This document shows, piece by piece, positions 53,582 through 61,720 of a stretch of 64,000 nucleotides of DNA. This DNA comes from CAXBBB01 sp963841855 (lineage in GTDB: Bacteria > Bacteroidota > Rhodothermia > Rhodothermales > BA12). Location: positions 868,001 through 932,000 of the forward strand of contig CAWJEJ010000001.1 in NCBI GenBank assembly GCA_963841855.1. Direction: 5' to 3'. The position numbers and the translations under genes are program-made. The notes under the pieces were generated by a model. It saw nothing but the letters and a program-made list of their open reading frames with translations. It was not told the DNA's origin and did not search any database. Each line of letters starts with the position of its first letter. Position 1 is the stretch's first letter.

Positions 53582-53709
53582 GTATAACCTACGTCAGCAG
53601 GCGACGCAGAGGCGGGGTCTTTCTCGTTCTCGTTCTTCTGTGCCATCGTGTTTGTCATAGTAAATGTCAGGGTAAAGAGTCTGCGCGCCTGTCACGCGAT
53701 CTGTTATAC
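53582..53709 (+). repeat. attC-28, divergent
   Basis: 128 bp; R'' GTATAAC, R' GTTATAC. Arms CTACGTCAGCAGGCGACGC and GCGCGCCTGTCACGCGATCT; the long centre is AT-richer and unrelated to others here. Confidence 0.8.
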
Positions 53710-53731
53710 GTACACGCCGCAGCGACAGCGC

Positions 53732-53953
53732 ATGGATGGTCAAGGGCACTGCTGCCAGATGATGGCTTACCAACTCAACCAGAGTTGCGAGCAGCACCCC
53801 GATCCGTTCGACTGTCCGGATCAGTTGATCTACCGCTCAGAAGACGGCAGCGACTTTGGCATAATCGTCCATGACGGTGGCTCGTCGTTCATCAAGATCA
53901 GCCACTGTCCGTGGTGCGCGACTGCTATCGGCGAGCCGGAAGATGCTGAGTAG
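53732..53953 (+). CDS. C29: DUF6980-like protein
   Basis: 73 residues. HCCQMMAYQLNQSCEQHPDPFDCPDQLIYRS, then IIVHDGGSSFIKISHCPWCATAIG: the CC...HxDPFDCPD...HDGGSS...CPWCG pattern of this small zinc-binding family of unknown function, commonly found on cassettes and islands. Confidence 0.78.
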   Translation: MDGQGHCCQMMAYQLNQSCEQHPDPFDCPDQLIYRSEDGSDFGIIVHDGGSSFIKISHCPWCATAIGEPEDAE

Positions 53954-53972
53954 GTAGTGCCGTAGTGGGTAC

Positions 53973-54092
53973 GTATAACCCTTGGCTGCGGGCGACGCAA
54001 AGGCCGAGCGTTTTTGCGCTGATCGGCGACGGTGTCTACATTATCGGCTCACCGTCGGCGTGTTTTGCGCGCCAGAGCCTTGTCTGTTATGC
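53973..54092 (+). repeat. attC-29
   Basis: 120 bp; R'' GTATAAC, R' GTTATGC; end pairing GTACGTATAAC. Confidence 0.9.
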
Positions 54093-54126
54093 CGCCCTCG
54101 TTTGAGGTGGTTCGTAGTTTCGGAGC

Positions 54127-54312
54127 ATGAAAGTCCGAGACATCATCAAACTGATCGAGCAGGACGGCTGGCAGCACATCCGCACACGAGGAAGCCACCG
54201 CCAGTTCAAGCACCCGAACAAGCCCGGCAAAGTCACCGTTGCAGGCAAACCGAGTCTGGAAATGCCTCCGGGCACGCTAAGCAGCATCCTCAAACAAGCC
54301 GGTCTCAAATAA
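54127..54312 (+). CDS. hicA: C30a: HicA-type toxin
   Basis: 61 residues. MKVRDIIKLIEQDGWQHIRTRGSHRQFKHPNKPGKVTVAGKPSLEMPPGTLSSILKQAGL carries the HicA double-stranded-RNA-binding-like fold with the catalytic GSH motif (His23-24 region). Cleaves mRNA when free. Followed 2 bp later by hicB. Confidence 0.9.
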   Translation: MKVRDIIKLIEQDGWQHIRTRGSHRQFKHPNKPGKVTVAGKPSLEMPPGTLSSILKQAGLK

Positions 54313-54314
54313 TC

Positions 54315-54533
54315 ATGCAGTACGCCATCGTGATTGAGCGCGCCGAGGGCAGCTTCGGCGCATACGTTCCAGATTTGCCGGGCTGCGTCGCGGTCGGCGA
54401 GACGGAAGCCGAAGCGCGCAGCCTGATCGCTGAGGCCATCGCATTTCACATCGACGGCATGGAAGAGGACGGCGAGATTGTGCCAGAGCCGAGCGCGCAC
54501 GTCGAGTATGTAGCGATAGCACGCGCGGCATAA
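54315..54533 (+). CDS. hicB: C30b: HicB-type antitoxin
   Basis: 72 residues. MQYAIVIERAEGSFGAYVPDLPGCVAVGETEAEARSLIAEAIAFHIDGM is the HicB partial-RNase-H fold; no C-terminal DNA-binding domain, so autoregulation may be weak. TAA stop lies inside R''. Confidence 0.9.
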   Translation: MQYAIVIERAEGSFGAYVPDLPGCVAVGETEAEARSLIAEAIAFHIDGMEEDGEIVPEPSAHVEYVAIARAA

Positions 54534-54649
54534 CCCATGGCTGCGGGCGACGCAAAGGCCGAGCGTTTTTGCTTTGGGTCGACGATGGCGACTACATTAA
54601 TCGGCTCACCATCGGCGTGTTTTGCGCGCCAGAGCCTTGTCTGTTATGC
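54528..54649 (+). repeat. attC-30
   Basis: 122 bp; R'' GCATAAC, R' GTTATGC. Confidence 0.9.
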
Positions 54650-54680
54650 TGCTTTTCACTGACCTAACAAAGAGGCTGAT

Positions 54681-54920
54681 TTGTCGCTAAATGAGATTGT
54701 ATTCGTCTCTGTAACGGTAGGACCTTGCTTTGTAGCTTGGCTCGTCTCTACACGCTATGACATCAAGCACTTTCGCCGTGTTAGCATGTTCAACAAAACA
54801 CCCGAAGCTATACCATATAAAAAGCGTCAAAAACGTTTGGCATTATACTTCCTCATTTCGTTGGTTTGGATGATGATTTCGTGGGTGGTCATCGTTGTTG
54901 TGGTTGGTCCCATAAAATAG
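54681..54920 (+). CDS. C31: small two-helix membrane protein
   Basis: 79 residues from TTG 54681. Helices VFVSVTVGPCFVAWLVST and LYFLISLVWMMISWVVIVVVV flank a basic loop (KKRQKR). AT-rich. Function unknown. Confidence 0.6.
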   Translation: MSLNEIVFVSVTVGPCFVAWLVSTRYDIKHFRRVSMFNKTPEAIPYKKRQKRLALYFLISLVWMMISWVVIVVVVGPIK

Positions 54921-54927
54921 ATCAGCA

Positions 54928-55045
54928 GCATAACCCTTGGCTGCGGGCGACGCAAAGGCGGGCGGTTTCCGCTGTTCGAGTGCGGTGCCTACATTGCCTG
55001 CTCACACGTCGGCGTGATTGCGCGCCAGAGCCTTGTCTGTTATAC
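54928..55045 (+). repeat. attC-31
   Basis: 118 bp; R'' GCATAAC, R' GTTATAC; end pairing GCAGCATAAC. Confidence 0.9.
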
Positions 55046-55075
55046 GGCACTCCAACCACGAAGTCACTTTCGGTT

Positions 55076-55363
55076 ATGAGTGTGCGCTATTTCGACTGCC
55101 CTCACTGCCAAACGAGCAACGCTGTCGCAATCTGCCCGAGAGATGAGCGCGCTTTTGTGGTCACTACCGCTCACCTGACAAACGCTGTGCGAGAGTTCGA
55201 GTCTGATCCAGCAGTGGACCTTTCGCCGAGCTACGATGCAGGACTGTGCGATTTCTGTCGAGCGAGAGAAAGTGGAAACTCCCTCGCTTCTATGTCTGCT
55301 GGCATAAGGCAGCGAACGTGCCCTGAATGCAAGACCGAATTCCTTTCGTTCCACAGCTTGTAG
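55076..55363 (+). CDS. C32: zinc-ribbon-like protein (copy 2 of 2)
   Basis: Same protein as C20; the whole cassette including attC is repeated. Confidence 0.75.
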   Translation: MSVRYFDCPHCQTSNAVAICPRDERAFVVTTAHLTNAVREFESDPAVDLSPSYDAGLCDFCRARESGNSLASMSAGIRQRTCPECKTEFLSFHSL

Positions 55364-55374
55364 TCGCCTGTGCC

Positions 55375-55496
55375 GTATAACCCTTGGCTGCGGGCGACGC
55401 AAAGGCCGAGCGTTTTTGCGTTGTGTCAGCGTCGGCGACTACATTGCCCGCTCACCAGTCGGCGCGATTTGCGCGCCAGAGCCTTGTCTGTTATAC
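55375..55496 (+). repeat. attC-32
   Basis: 122 bp; R'' GTATAAC, R' GTTATAC. Confidence 0.9.
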
Positions 55497-55506
55497 CGCA
55501 TTCCGA

Positions 55507-55949
55507 TTGAAGCAGGCCATAGTTATCGCGCTTCTCTGTCTTGGGGCGCTGGTAGCATGCTCGGACGATGAGCCAGAGTATCGGATCAGCGTCGCCGACG
55601 TGCAAACTGCGTTTGACCCGGTCGCGCTCGACTATCTCCAAAACCGGACGGTGCTTTGGCGCGATGGCCACGCCTTCATTCGGCCGGACTCTTGGTTGGG
55701 CCAGAGCGCGACAGCGTGCTCGCAGTATGGCGGGGGCTCGATGCAGTTGGCCGTGACATCTACCACGTTTGGGGGCGTGACGGCTACGTCCTCTTTTACC
55801 GCCAGTCGGACGAGGTCGTAGCGTGGGTGGACGACTGCGCCGCGTTCGAGTCCGACCTCGTCATCGTCTACAACACGTACAGCCACGGTGACCGCTGCAC
55901 CGACACCGAATGGCTCGAACTCCACATCACCCTGCCGCCGTGGCCGTAG
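55507..55949 (+). pseudogene. C33: lipoprotein gene with a frameshift
   Basis: From TTG 55507 MKQAIVIALLCLGALVAC (lipobox) to about 55715; then a shifted frame gives DAVGRDIYHVWGRDGYVLFYRQSDEVVAWVDDCAAFESDLVIVYNTYSHGDRC... to 55949. Two Cys pairs. Unrelated to the C5 family. A single base change in length would restore about 147 residues. Confidence 0.65.
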
Positions 55950-55957
55950 GCAGTGCG

Positions 55958-56076
55958 GTATAACCCTTGGCTGCGGGCGACGCAAAGGCCGCGCTTTTGC
56001 GTTGTCGCGACTTCGGCGACTACATTGCCCGCTCACCGTCGGCGTGGTTTGCGCGCCAGAGCCTTGTCTGTTATAT
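55958..56076 (+). repeat. attC-33
   Basis: 119 bp; R'' GTATAAC, R' GTTATAT. Confidence 0.88.
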
Positions 56077-56088
56077 GCCTTCCCGACT

Positions 56089-56610
56089 GTGGAGCTGACC
56101 GCGCTTCAAATAATTGACACTGCGGTTAAGGTCGGACTTGGGGCGCTCATTAGTGGGTTTGCAACTTTCTTCGTTACCCGAGCCAGTCACAAAGAACAGA
56201 GGCGCCGCGAGCATTCTGATCGGAAAAGCGATCTGCTTGAAGGAGTAGCTCGTCAGGTCGAGACAGCAACGCATCTCGCGTTAGACCATTGGACCTTTGT
56301 AGCTGCTTTGAAAGAGAAGGACGTATCGGATCAGTTGGTGAGCAAGCTACTGGAATCCAGGTCGCATCTTAGAGAGTCATTTAAGGAGCTGTCATCCGCA
56401 GAAGGCGTACTTCTGTTGCTTGGTCAAAATGAAGCTCAAACTCTACTCCGTGAGTACGGCGAGTTTATGGGAGAGTACGTGTTCAACTTGGTTCCCAAAC
56501 TTGACAGCATGGAAGCTGAACAGGTGAGAAGCGTCCGTTTGGATCTTTTGCAGAAGAGGCGGGACTTTTTTGCTGCCTTATCTGGTGCATACGTTCCCCA
56601 AGGCATATAA
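56089..56610 (+). CDS. C34: membrane-anchored helical protein
   Basis: 173 residues from GTG 56089. One N-terminal hydrophobic helix (TAVKVGLGALISGFATFFV), then long amphipathic helices (SDRKSDLLEGVARQVETATHLALDHW...). TAA stop in R''. AT-richer than its surroundings. Function unknown. Confidence 0.65.
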   Translation: MELTALQIIDTAVKVGLGALISGFATFFVTRASHKEQRRREHSDRKSDLLEGVARQVETATHLALDHWTFVAALKEKDVSDQLVSKLLESRSHLRESFKELSSAEGVLLLLGQNEAQTLLREYGEFMGEYVFNLVPKLDSMEAEQVRSVRLDLLQKRRDFFAALSGAYVPQGI

Positions 56611-56725
56611 CCCTTGGCTGCGGGCGACGCAAAGGCGGGCGGTTGTGCTCGCTCGGGCGGCGGTGCTATCATGAGCACGTTCAATCGTCGGCGCAGTTTG
56701 CGCGCCAGAGCCTTGTCTGTTATAC
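56605..56725 (+). repeat. attC-34
   Basis: 121 bp; R'' ATATAAC, matched to C34 start GTTATAT; R' GTTATAC. Confidence 0.88.
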
Positions 56726-56743
56726 GGCTTGGTACCATATTGA

Positions 56744-57193
56744 ATGTCAAGCAACACAAAATCGAAATACTACATCCCAGCAAGGAAGAGGCTTGCTGGA
56801 AAGCGAGCAAAGTGGACGTTCATCTTGTTTGCTGCGATAATGGTTTGGGCGGCGTTTATGCACATACAGTTTTTCGTAGGCGTTGACGACTGGACGCAGC
56901 AAAACAGTATGGTAATAACTTTACTTGCAGCAATAGCATTTGCTTGGTGGCGTCTCGATAGATATAAAAAAAGCGGCGATTTGTACATTCAGCGATTCGA
57001 GGTTCAGATTGAGTCTGAGGAGATCGCTAGGCAGCTGGAAAGAGTTGCGGCACCAAGTAGGGCCGAAGCTGACCGCAAAGCAAACGCCGAACGAATCGCT
57101 AAGCAGCGCGCCGATGTGCAGAGCAGTCTTGATTACGAAAGGGAGCAGTTAGAACAGGCTAGGGAATTCTTGCGGCAGAAGAACTCACGCTGA
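56744..57193 (+). CDS. C35: two-helix membrane protein with coiled-coil tail
   Basis: 149 residues. Helices FILFAAIMVWAAFMHIQFFV and MVITLLAAIAFAWW; the last 70 residues are charged and coiled-coil-like (EEIARQLERVAAPSRAEADRKANAERIAKQRADVQ...). AT-rich. Family not recognised. Confidence 0.65.
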   Translation: MSSNTKSKYYIPARKRLAGKRAKWTFILFAAIMVWAAFMHIQFFVGVDDWTQQNSMVITLLAAIAFAWWRLDRYKKSGDLYIQRFEVQIESEEIARQLERVAAPSRAEADRKANAERIAKQRADVQSSLDYEREQLEQAREFLRQKNSR

Positions 57194-57206
57194 CACAATC
57201 AACGCC

Positions 57207-57328
57207 GTATAACCCTTGGCTGCGGGCGACGCAAAGGCCGAGCGTTTTTGCGCTGATCGGCGTCGGCGTCTACATTGCTCGCTCACATTTCGGCGCTGCT
57301 TTGCGCGCCAGAGCCTTTTCTGTTATGC
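57207..57328 (+). repeat. attC-35
   Basis: 122 bp; R'' GTATAAC, R' GTTATGC; left of R' reads CCTTTTCT instead of CCTTGTCT. Confidence 0.88.
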
Positions 57329-57429
57329 GGCAGGCGTAACCGAAGTCACAACTTCTCGTACTTAGGGGTCAACTCACGACGCCACTCGCCTTGTTTGGCA
57401 TTCTGCCGAAATTCCATCTAGTAAAACCA

Positions 57430-57836
57430 ATGAGAAAATTTCTTTCTGCGCTTGCCTTGTTTGGAATTTGTAGCTCTCTGTCAGGCTGCGACCAAATTGG
57501 CACTAGTACATCCAACTCTCTCATCGTCGGTGAGACGTCTATCCAAAATACCAGGGGTCAAGTTTGCTCCAGGTAAAAGATGGTGACATACTGAATAACA
57601 GAGGTCAAGTCATCGGATCCGTTTCAGGCGGCTATGTCGTAAACACTCAAGGCCAACGCCTCGCTCAGGGTAGGGATGGGACAGTTCGCACGCGCAGTGG
57701 AACAGTCGTGTTGACGCTCGAAGGCAATATGCTGAAAGGTGTTGACGGAGAGCTAATCGCTACCGCAGTCGGTGGGACACCTGACGAGTGGGCAGCAGCG
57801 GCAGCAGCATACTTCGAGTTCGTGCTATCACCATGA
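57430..57836 (+). pseudogene. C36: lipoprotein gene with a frameshift
   Basis: MRKFLSALALFGICSSLSGC is a lipoprotein signal; the frame stops at 57576. A second frame from about 57564 reads LQVKDGDILNNRGQVIGSVSGGYVVNTQGQRLAQGRDGTVRTRSGTVVLTLEGN... The NxRGQVxGS/NTQGQ repeats suggest a beta-strand repeat protein. Unlike the C5 family. Confidence 0.6.
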
Positions 57837-57839
57837 GCC

Positions 57840-57966
57840 GCATAACTTGCCGCTGCACGCCGACGGCACGCTTGCGCCTTGCCTCGTTTGGCCGACGGCG
57901 GTTAGCATAACGTCGTCGCTCGTCTTGACATCGTCGGTGCCGCGGGTGAGCGGCCCTCTGTTATGC
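57840..57966 (+). repeat. attC-36, foreign type
   Basis: 127 bp; R'' GCATAAC, R' GTTATGC. Arms TTGCCGCTGCACGCCGACGG and GTGAGCGGCCCTCT resemble attC-13, not the resident family. Confidence 0.82.
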
Positions 57967-57997
57967 CGCTTAGCTGCGGGCGCAAAATCCGAAATCT

Positions 57998-58410
57998 ATG
58001 CGTTACTTACTCGCTCTCCTGCTCATCATGGCCTTCATCGCTGCGTGGCGACTCGGGAGGTGACGAAGAAGACTCCGCGTTTGAAGACATACAGGGGTAT
58101 TGGGCTGGACCAGACAACGGCACCTTGTTTCTCGCGATCCGAGATGACAGCGCCCGCCGAGTATAGGGCTAGAAGCTTTGGTAGCGGCGAGTGCGCAGAT
58201 GGTATTCCCGTCTGAGCGCCGCACGGTAGCAGCAGGGAGGAACGCGCCACGTTTTCGATAACAACGGACAATGGGAGTCAGCGAACAGTCTTCTCGTCTG
58301 ACATCGAGAACAGGAGGCTAGTCCTCGAACGAGTCAGCGACGGGTCAAAAAGCAACTACGTGGAGTCATCGCGCGCGGAGCAGGTCATAGAGGACCTTCC
58401 TCAGTGCTAA
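57998..58410 (+). pseudogene. C37: lipoprotein-family gene, multiply frameshifted
   Basis: MRYLLALLLIMAFIAA breaks at the lipobox; with one base removed it continues CDSGGDEEDSAFEDIQGYWAGPDNGTLFLAIRDD. A third frame gives TDNGSQRTVFSSDIENRRLVLERVSDGSKSNYVESSRAEQVIEDLPQC to 58410. Leader hairpin GCCGC/GCGGG-CGCAAA present. Confidence 0.7.
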
Positions 58411-58423
58411 ACCTATCGGTGCG

Positions 58424-58544
58424 GCATAACCCTTGGCTGCGGGCGACGCAAAGGCCGAGCGTTTTTGCGTTGTCTCGGCGGCGGCGTCTACATTGCCCGC
58501 TCACACGTCGGCGCGTTTGCGCGCCAGAGCCTTGTCTGTTATGC
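58424..58544 (+). repeat. attC-37
   Basis: 121 bp; R'' GCATAAC, R' GTTATGC. Confidence 0.9.
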
Positions 58545-58579
58545 CGCTTTCCTGCGGCGCAAACGCTGCTAGAGCGCTC

Positions 58580-58984
58580 ATGCGTCACCTGCTCATCCTG
58601 CTGCTCGCCGTTTTCTCCTTTTATAGCGGCGTGCTGACTCCTCCAAGAAGAAGATACCCCCTTCGCTGATCTATACAAGTGTTTTGGGGAAGAAACGAGC
58701 GGGATAGAACGCGATTATCCGAATTCAGGACGACTCCGTTGTTGGATACGAACCCATTCTGTCTTCGATTAGAGCAGATTGCAAGTCAGAGCTTGTAAAC
58801 GCCAAAATGATATCTGCACCGGACGGCGTCGCCACATTGAGAAGTTCTGCAATTCTCAATCAGCGTATATGTTGAGAACGGAAGGCTAATCTTTGACTAT
58901 TCGAGTAGCGAACGGAGTGATCAGACGTTCACTCTCGCAGAAGAGTCCGAATGGAGTGAGGTTGCTGCTTTGCCGGATTGCTGA
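58580..58984 (+). pseudogene. C38: broken copy of the C5 lipoprotein gene
   Basis: Nucleotide match to 42023-42418 with several indels: MRHLLILLL is kept, then the frame fails before the lipobox; the 3' end still reads SEWSEVAALPDC. The cassette also shares the unusual attC-5 centre, so the whole cassette was duplicated before decay. Confidence 0.8.
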
Positions 58985-58995
58985 TCCAAGGTGTG

Positions 58996-59116
58996 GCATA
59001 ACCCTTGGCTGCGGGCGACGCAGAGGCTAGCTTTGCAACTCGCCTGAACGCCTGCGTCTCCGGCTGTCCGTTTCACCATTCGTGTGCTCTGCGCGCCAGA
59101 GCCTTGTCTGTTATAC
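58996..59116 (+). repeat. attC-38, variant centre
   Basis: 121 bp; R'' GCATAAC, R' GTTATAC; centre as attC-5. Confidence 0.88.
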
Positions 59117-59417
59117 CGCCATCTCGTCGTCGTGCGCGGTGCTCGTGGCAGCGGTGGTGTTGTGTGATCGCTCCGGGCTGAACTGGGCGTCTCCGCGCCA
59201 GCCGGCTTACAGGCTTGGTCGGCGTCGGCGGTGCGCGTTTCGGTGGCAGTCGGGAGCGGCGGCTTCGGCAAGTTCGGCGTCTGCTCAGGCTCCGTTCGTT
59301 TCGCGGCTTCGGAAGCTTGGCGACTAGGCGACTCTGTTCGTGAATCTCGGTCGTCAGTCGCGGCAGCGGGGCGGGCGCGGCGCGGTTTGCTCTAGTGCGT
59401 CTCTCGTTTCGGCGGCG
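59117..59417. other. C39: GC-rich cassette body, family D, no conserved ORF
   Basis: Diverged relative of C16/C24 (GATCGCTCCGGGCTGAACTGG, GGCTTACAGGCTTGGTCGGC). The most diverged member of the family. Confidence 0.6.
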
Positions 59418-59533
59418 GATAGCTCACGGCTGCGGTGACGAAAGGCGGGCGGCTGCGCGTTGCTCGGCGTCGGTGCTGACGATTGCTGTCTCACACGTCG
59501 GCGCGGTTTCGCGCCAGACCTCGTCTGTTATGC
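59418..59533 (+). repeat. attC-39, degenerate
   Basis: R'' has decayed to GATAGCT (no AAC), the arm is CACGGCTGCGGTGACGAAAGG and the right arm is shortened to CCAGACCTCGTCT. R' GTTATGC intact. Probably a poor substrate, which would fuse C39 and C40 functionally. Confidence 0.75.
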
Positions 59534-59543
59534 AGCGGAGACA

Positions 59544-60042
59544 ATGGTAGGATTGGTCCTCCTATTCCTGGTCGCCTTCTTCTGCGGCCTCGTCTATCTG
59601 TCTTTGCGAATCGCGAAGCGCGTGGCAGGCTGGCGCTATCGCGACGGTAAACTGACCGTCGGGGTTGTAGTGATGCTCGATTCTCTGGCCCATCTTCCGG
59701 GCTGTCCACCCGTCCGAGTCGTCTACCGCGCCGATTTCGAACGAGAAGCAGGCTTTGAGTTACCTGGTAACGCTCGCTTCGTCGCTGGCAACGCCTCGTT
59801 CCTCGATCACTTCGGCGACTACTGCTCGAGCTGCCGTTTTTGAGTCGAGCCGCAGGACTGGGAAGCGCTTGCCGAGGGATCAGGCGCTCCTGTCGGGAGA
59901 AGCGCCGGAATTGGGTCAGTTCTTGAGAGCGGAGAGCGACGTCGGTCATTGGATCCGAGGATCAGCTGCGGTTGAGGGAGGCGGATCGATCTCCTGGGGT
60001 CATGAGGCAAGCGCCGTAACGTTTCACTATTCAAGCTGGTAA
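59544..60042 (+). pseudogene. C40: membrane-anchored protein gene, probably frameshifted
   Basis: MVGLVLLFLVAFFCGLVYLSLRIAKRVAGWRYRDG... runs to a stop at 59843 (99 residues). Another frame continues RAAVFESSRRTGKRLPRDQALLSGEAPELGQFLRAESDVGHWIRGSAAVEGGGSISWGHEASAVTFHYSSW to 60042, filling the cassette. The shorter form could still be a real protein. Confidence 0.5.
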
Positions 60043-60065
60043 ATGATGAATCGCGTGCCGCTGCG

Positions 60066-60184
60066 GCATAACCCTTGGCTGCGGGCGACGCAAAGGCGGG
60101 CGGTTTTGCGTTGTCGCGGCGTCGGCGACTACATTGCCCGCTCACCGTCGGCGTATTTGCGCGCCAGAGCCTTGTCTGTTATGT
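60066..60184 (+). repeat. attC-40
   Basis: 119 bp; R'' GCATAAC, R' GTTATGT. Confidence 0.9.
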
Positions 60185-60243
60185 GGCTCGGTGAACAGGT
60201 CAGTGGGGCAAGCGTTGCCGGTTCTGAATCAGCCTCCAAAGCC

Positions 60244-60441
60244 ATGAGCGTTCACCAACTAGAAGCAGCCGTCACCGAACTAAGCAGTGCAGAGTTTTCG
60301 AGCTTCGCTAAATGGTTTGACGAGTACAAAGCTGACCAGTGGGACCGGCAGATCGAGGCGGACGCCAAAACTGGCCGCCTCGACGCCTTTCTTGCCGAAG
60401 TCGACTCCGAGATTGAGCGCGAAGGCACACGCCCGCTGTGA
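60244..60441 (+). CDS. C41a: antitoxin of a RelE/ParE-type pair
   Basis: 65 residues from ATG 60244; MSVHQLEAAVTELSSAEFSSFAKWFDEYKADQWDRQIEADAKTGRLDAF... is helical and matches the C46a protein. Stop overlaps the toxin start (GTGA). Confidence 0.78.
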   Translation: MSVHQLEAAVTELSSAEFSSFAKWFDEYKADQWDRQIEADAKTGRLDAFLAEVDSEIEREGTRPL

Positions 60442-60695
60442 AGCACTCGGCCATCTCACGCTTCTGGCGGCTTTACAATGCTCTGCCGCCAGAGGTGCAG
60501 AGGGTTGCCGACCGGCAGTTCAAGCGCTTGAAGTCTAATCCGCGTCATCCGTCGCTGCATTTCAAGAAGGTGGGCACGGGGTTGTGGTCAGCACGAGTCA
60601 GTATTGACTACCGCGTTCTTGGTCGTGAGCGCTCAGATGGTATCGTGTGGGTCTGGATTGGTCCGCATGACGAGTACGACCGGCTGCTCAACTGA
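60438..60695 (+). CDS. C41b: RelE/ParE-like toxin
   Basis: 85 residues from GTG 60438: SRFWRLYNALPPEVQRVADRQFKRLKSNPRHPSLHFKKVGTGLWSARVSIDYRVLGRERSDGIVWVWIGPHDEYDRLL. The helical hairpin plus beta-sheet pattern and final HDEYDRL are those of the RelE/ParE superfamily. Paralogue of C46b. Confidence 0.83.
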   Translation: MKHSAISRFWRLYNALPPEVQRVADRQFKRLKSNPRHPSLHFKKVGTGLWSARVSIDYRVLGRERSDGIVWVWIGPHDEYDRLLN

Positions 60696-60700
60696 TCGCC

Positions 60701-60820
60701 ACATAACCTATGGCTGCGGGCGACGCAAAGGCGGGCGGTTTTGCTCTGCGTCAGGTGCGGCGTCTACATTGCCTGCCCACCCTTCGGTGTGATTGCGCGC
60801 CAGAGCCTCGTCTGTTCTGC
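60701..60820 (+). repeat. attC-41
   Basis: 120 bp; R'' ACATAAC (matches C41 start GTTATGT), R' GTTCTGC. Centre as attC-46. Confidence 0.88.
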
Positions 60821-60851
60821 CGCTCTCACGCGGCGCAAAAATCCAAAGTCT

Positions 60852-61250
60852 ATGCGCTACTTGCTCACCCTACTGCTTATCCTACCCTTCGCCGCAGCGT
60901 GTGACTCGTCAGATAGCGATGAACGCGATGACCCAGATTCAATCGAAGGCGCTTGGGAGGCTCGGCGAGGCCAGGGCGATGAGACTAGGTACTTCTTCTT
61001 TATCAATGTTCCGAACGCTCAGGCGTATTTTGTGGACGAAAGCCCGGTGTGTCTAGAAGAAAGGCCAGCACTTACGCTTACCCAGAAAGACGAACGCATT
61101 CGGCAGAGGCTGAATAGCGAGAATAACATCTTCTATCGTCAAGGAGACACACTCATTCAAGAACTGTCGGGTGGGACAAGCGAACGCATTGTCTTTGACC
61201 GAACAAACGTCACGCCTTCAAGTCTTCGGTCACAATACGCTGATTGCTGA
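60852..61250 (+). CDS. C42: small lipoprotein of the integron lipoprotein family
   Basis: 132 residues. MRYLLTLLLILPFAAAC lipobox, DSSDSDERDDPDSIEGAWEARRG at the mature start, C-terminal QYADC. Conserved leader GCCGC-tctcac-GCGGC-GCAAA before ATG. Intact open frame, with C5 the best candidate for a working family member. Confidence 0.8.
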   Translation: MRYLLTLLLILPFAAACDSSDSDERDDPDSIEGAWEARRGQGDETRYFFFINVPNAQAYFVDESPVCLEERPALTLTQKDERIRQRLNSENNIFYRQGDTLIQELSGGTSERIVFDRTNVTPSSLRSQYADC

Positions 61251-61259
61251 ACCAGCGCG

Positions 61260-61381
61260 GCATAACCCTTGGCTGCGGGCGACGCAAAGGCAGACGGTTT
61301 TGCGCTGTGTCAAGTGCGGCGACTACATTGCTCGCCTCACCGTCGGCGCTGCTTTGCGCACCAGAACCTCGTCTGTTATGC
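61260..61381 (+). repeat. attC-42
   Basis: 122 bp; R'' GCATAAC, R' GTTATGC; right arm GCGCACCAGAACCTCGTCT (two changes). Confidence 0.88.
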
Positions 61382-61601
61382 CGCCTGTCGGTGGCTGGCT
61401 CGCGGCAACTCGTGCTGGGTTTGGCAGTGTTGTTTTGGGCTGCTCCGTGGCCGTTTGCAAGTCGGCGTCTGCGGCGGCGCTGTTCGTTTCGCAGCACTCG
61501 GTACGCGTGTCTTGACTGAGCCGCTGTTCGCCGCTCGGTCGAAGGTCGGCGCGCTGGTCGTCGGGCTTCGGCGTTCATCGCATTCGTAGCAGGCAGCGGC
61601 G
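61382..61601. other. C43: GC-rich cassette body, family B, no conserved ORF
   Basis: Copy of C19 with the same attC (one substitution). Confidence 0.65.
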
Positions 61602-61720
61602 GCATAACCCATGGCTGCGGGCGACGCAGAGACGGGCGGTTTGCCTCGCGTGAGCATCGGCGCTATCATCAGCACGTCCAATCACCTGCGTTCTGCGCGC
61701 CAGAGCCTCGTCTGTTATGC
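61602..61720 (+). repeat. attC-43
   Basis: 119 bp; R'' GCATAAC, R' GTTATGC. Confidence 0.9.

Noticed and set aside
58003..58271. Minus-strand ORFs across C37
   Set aside because: The plus strand here is the recognisable, frameshifted lipoprotein-family gene.
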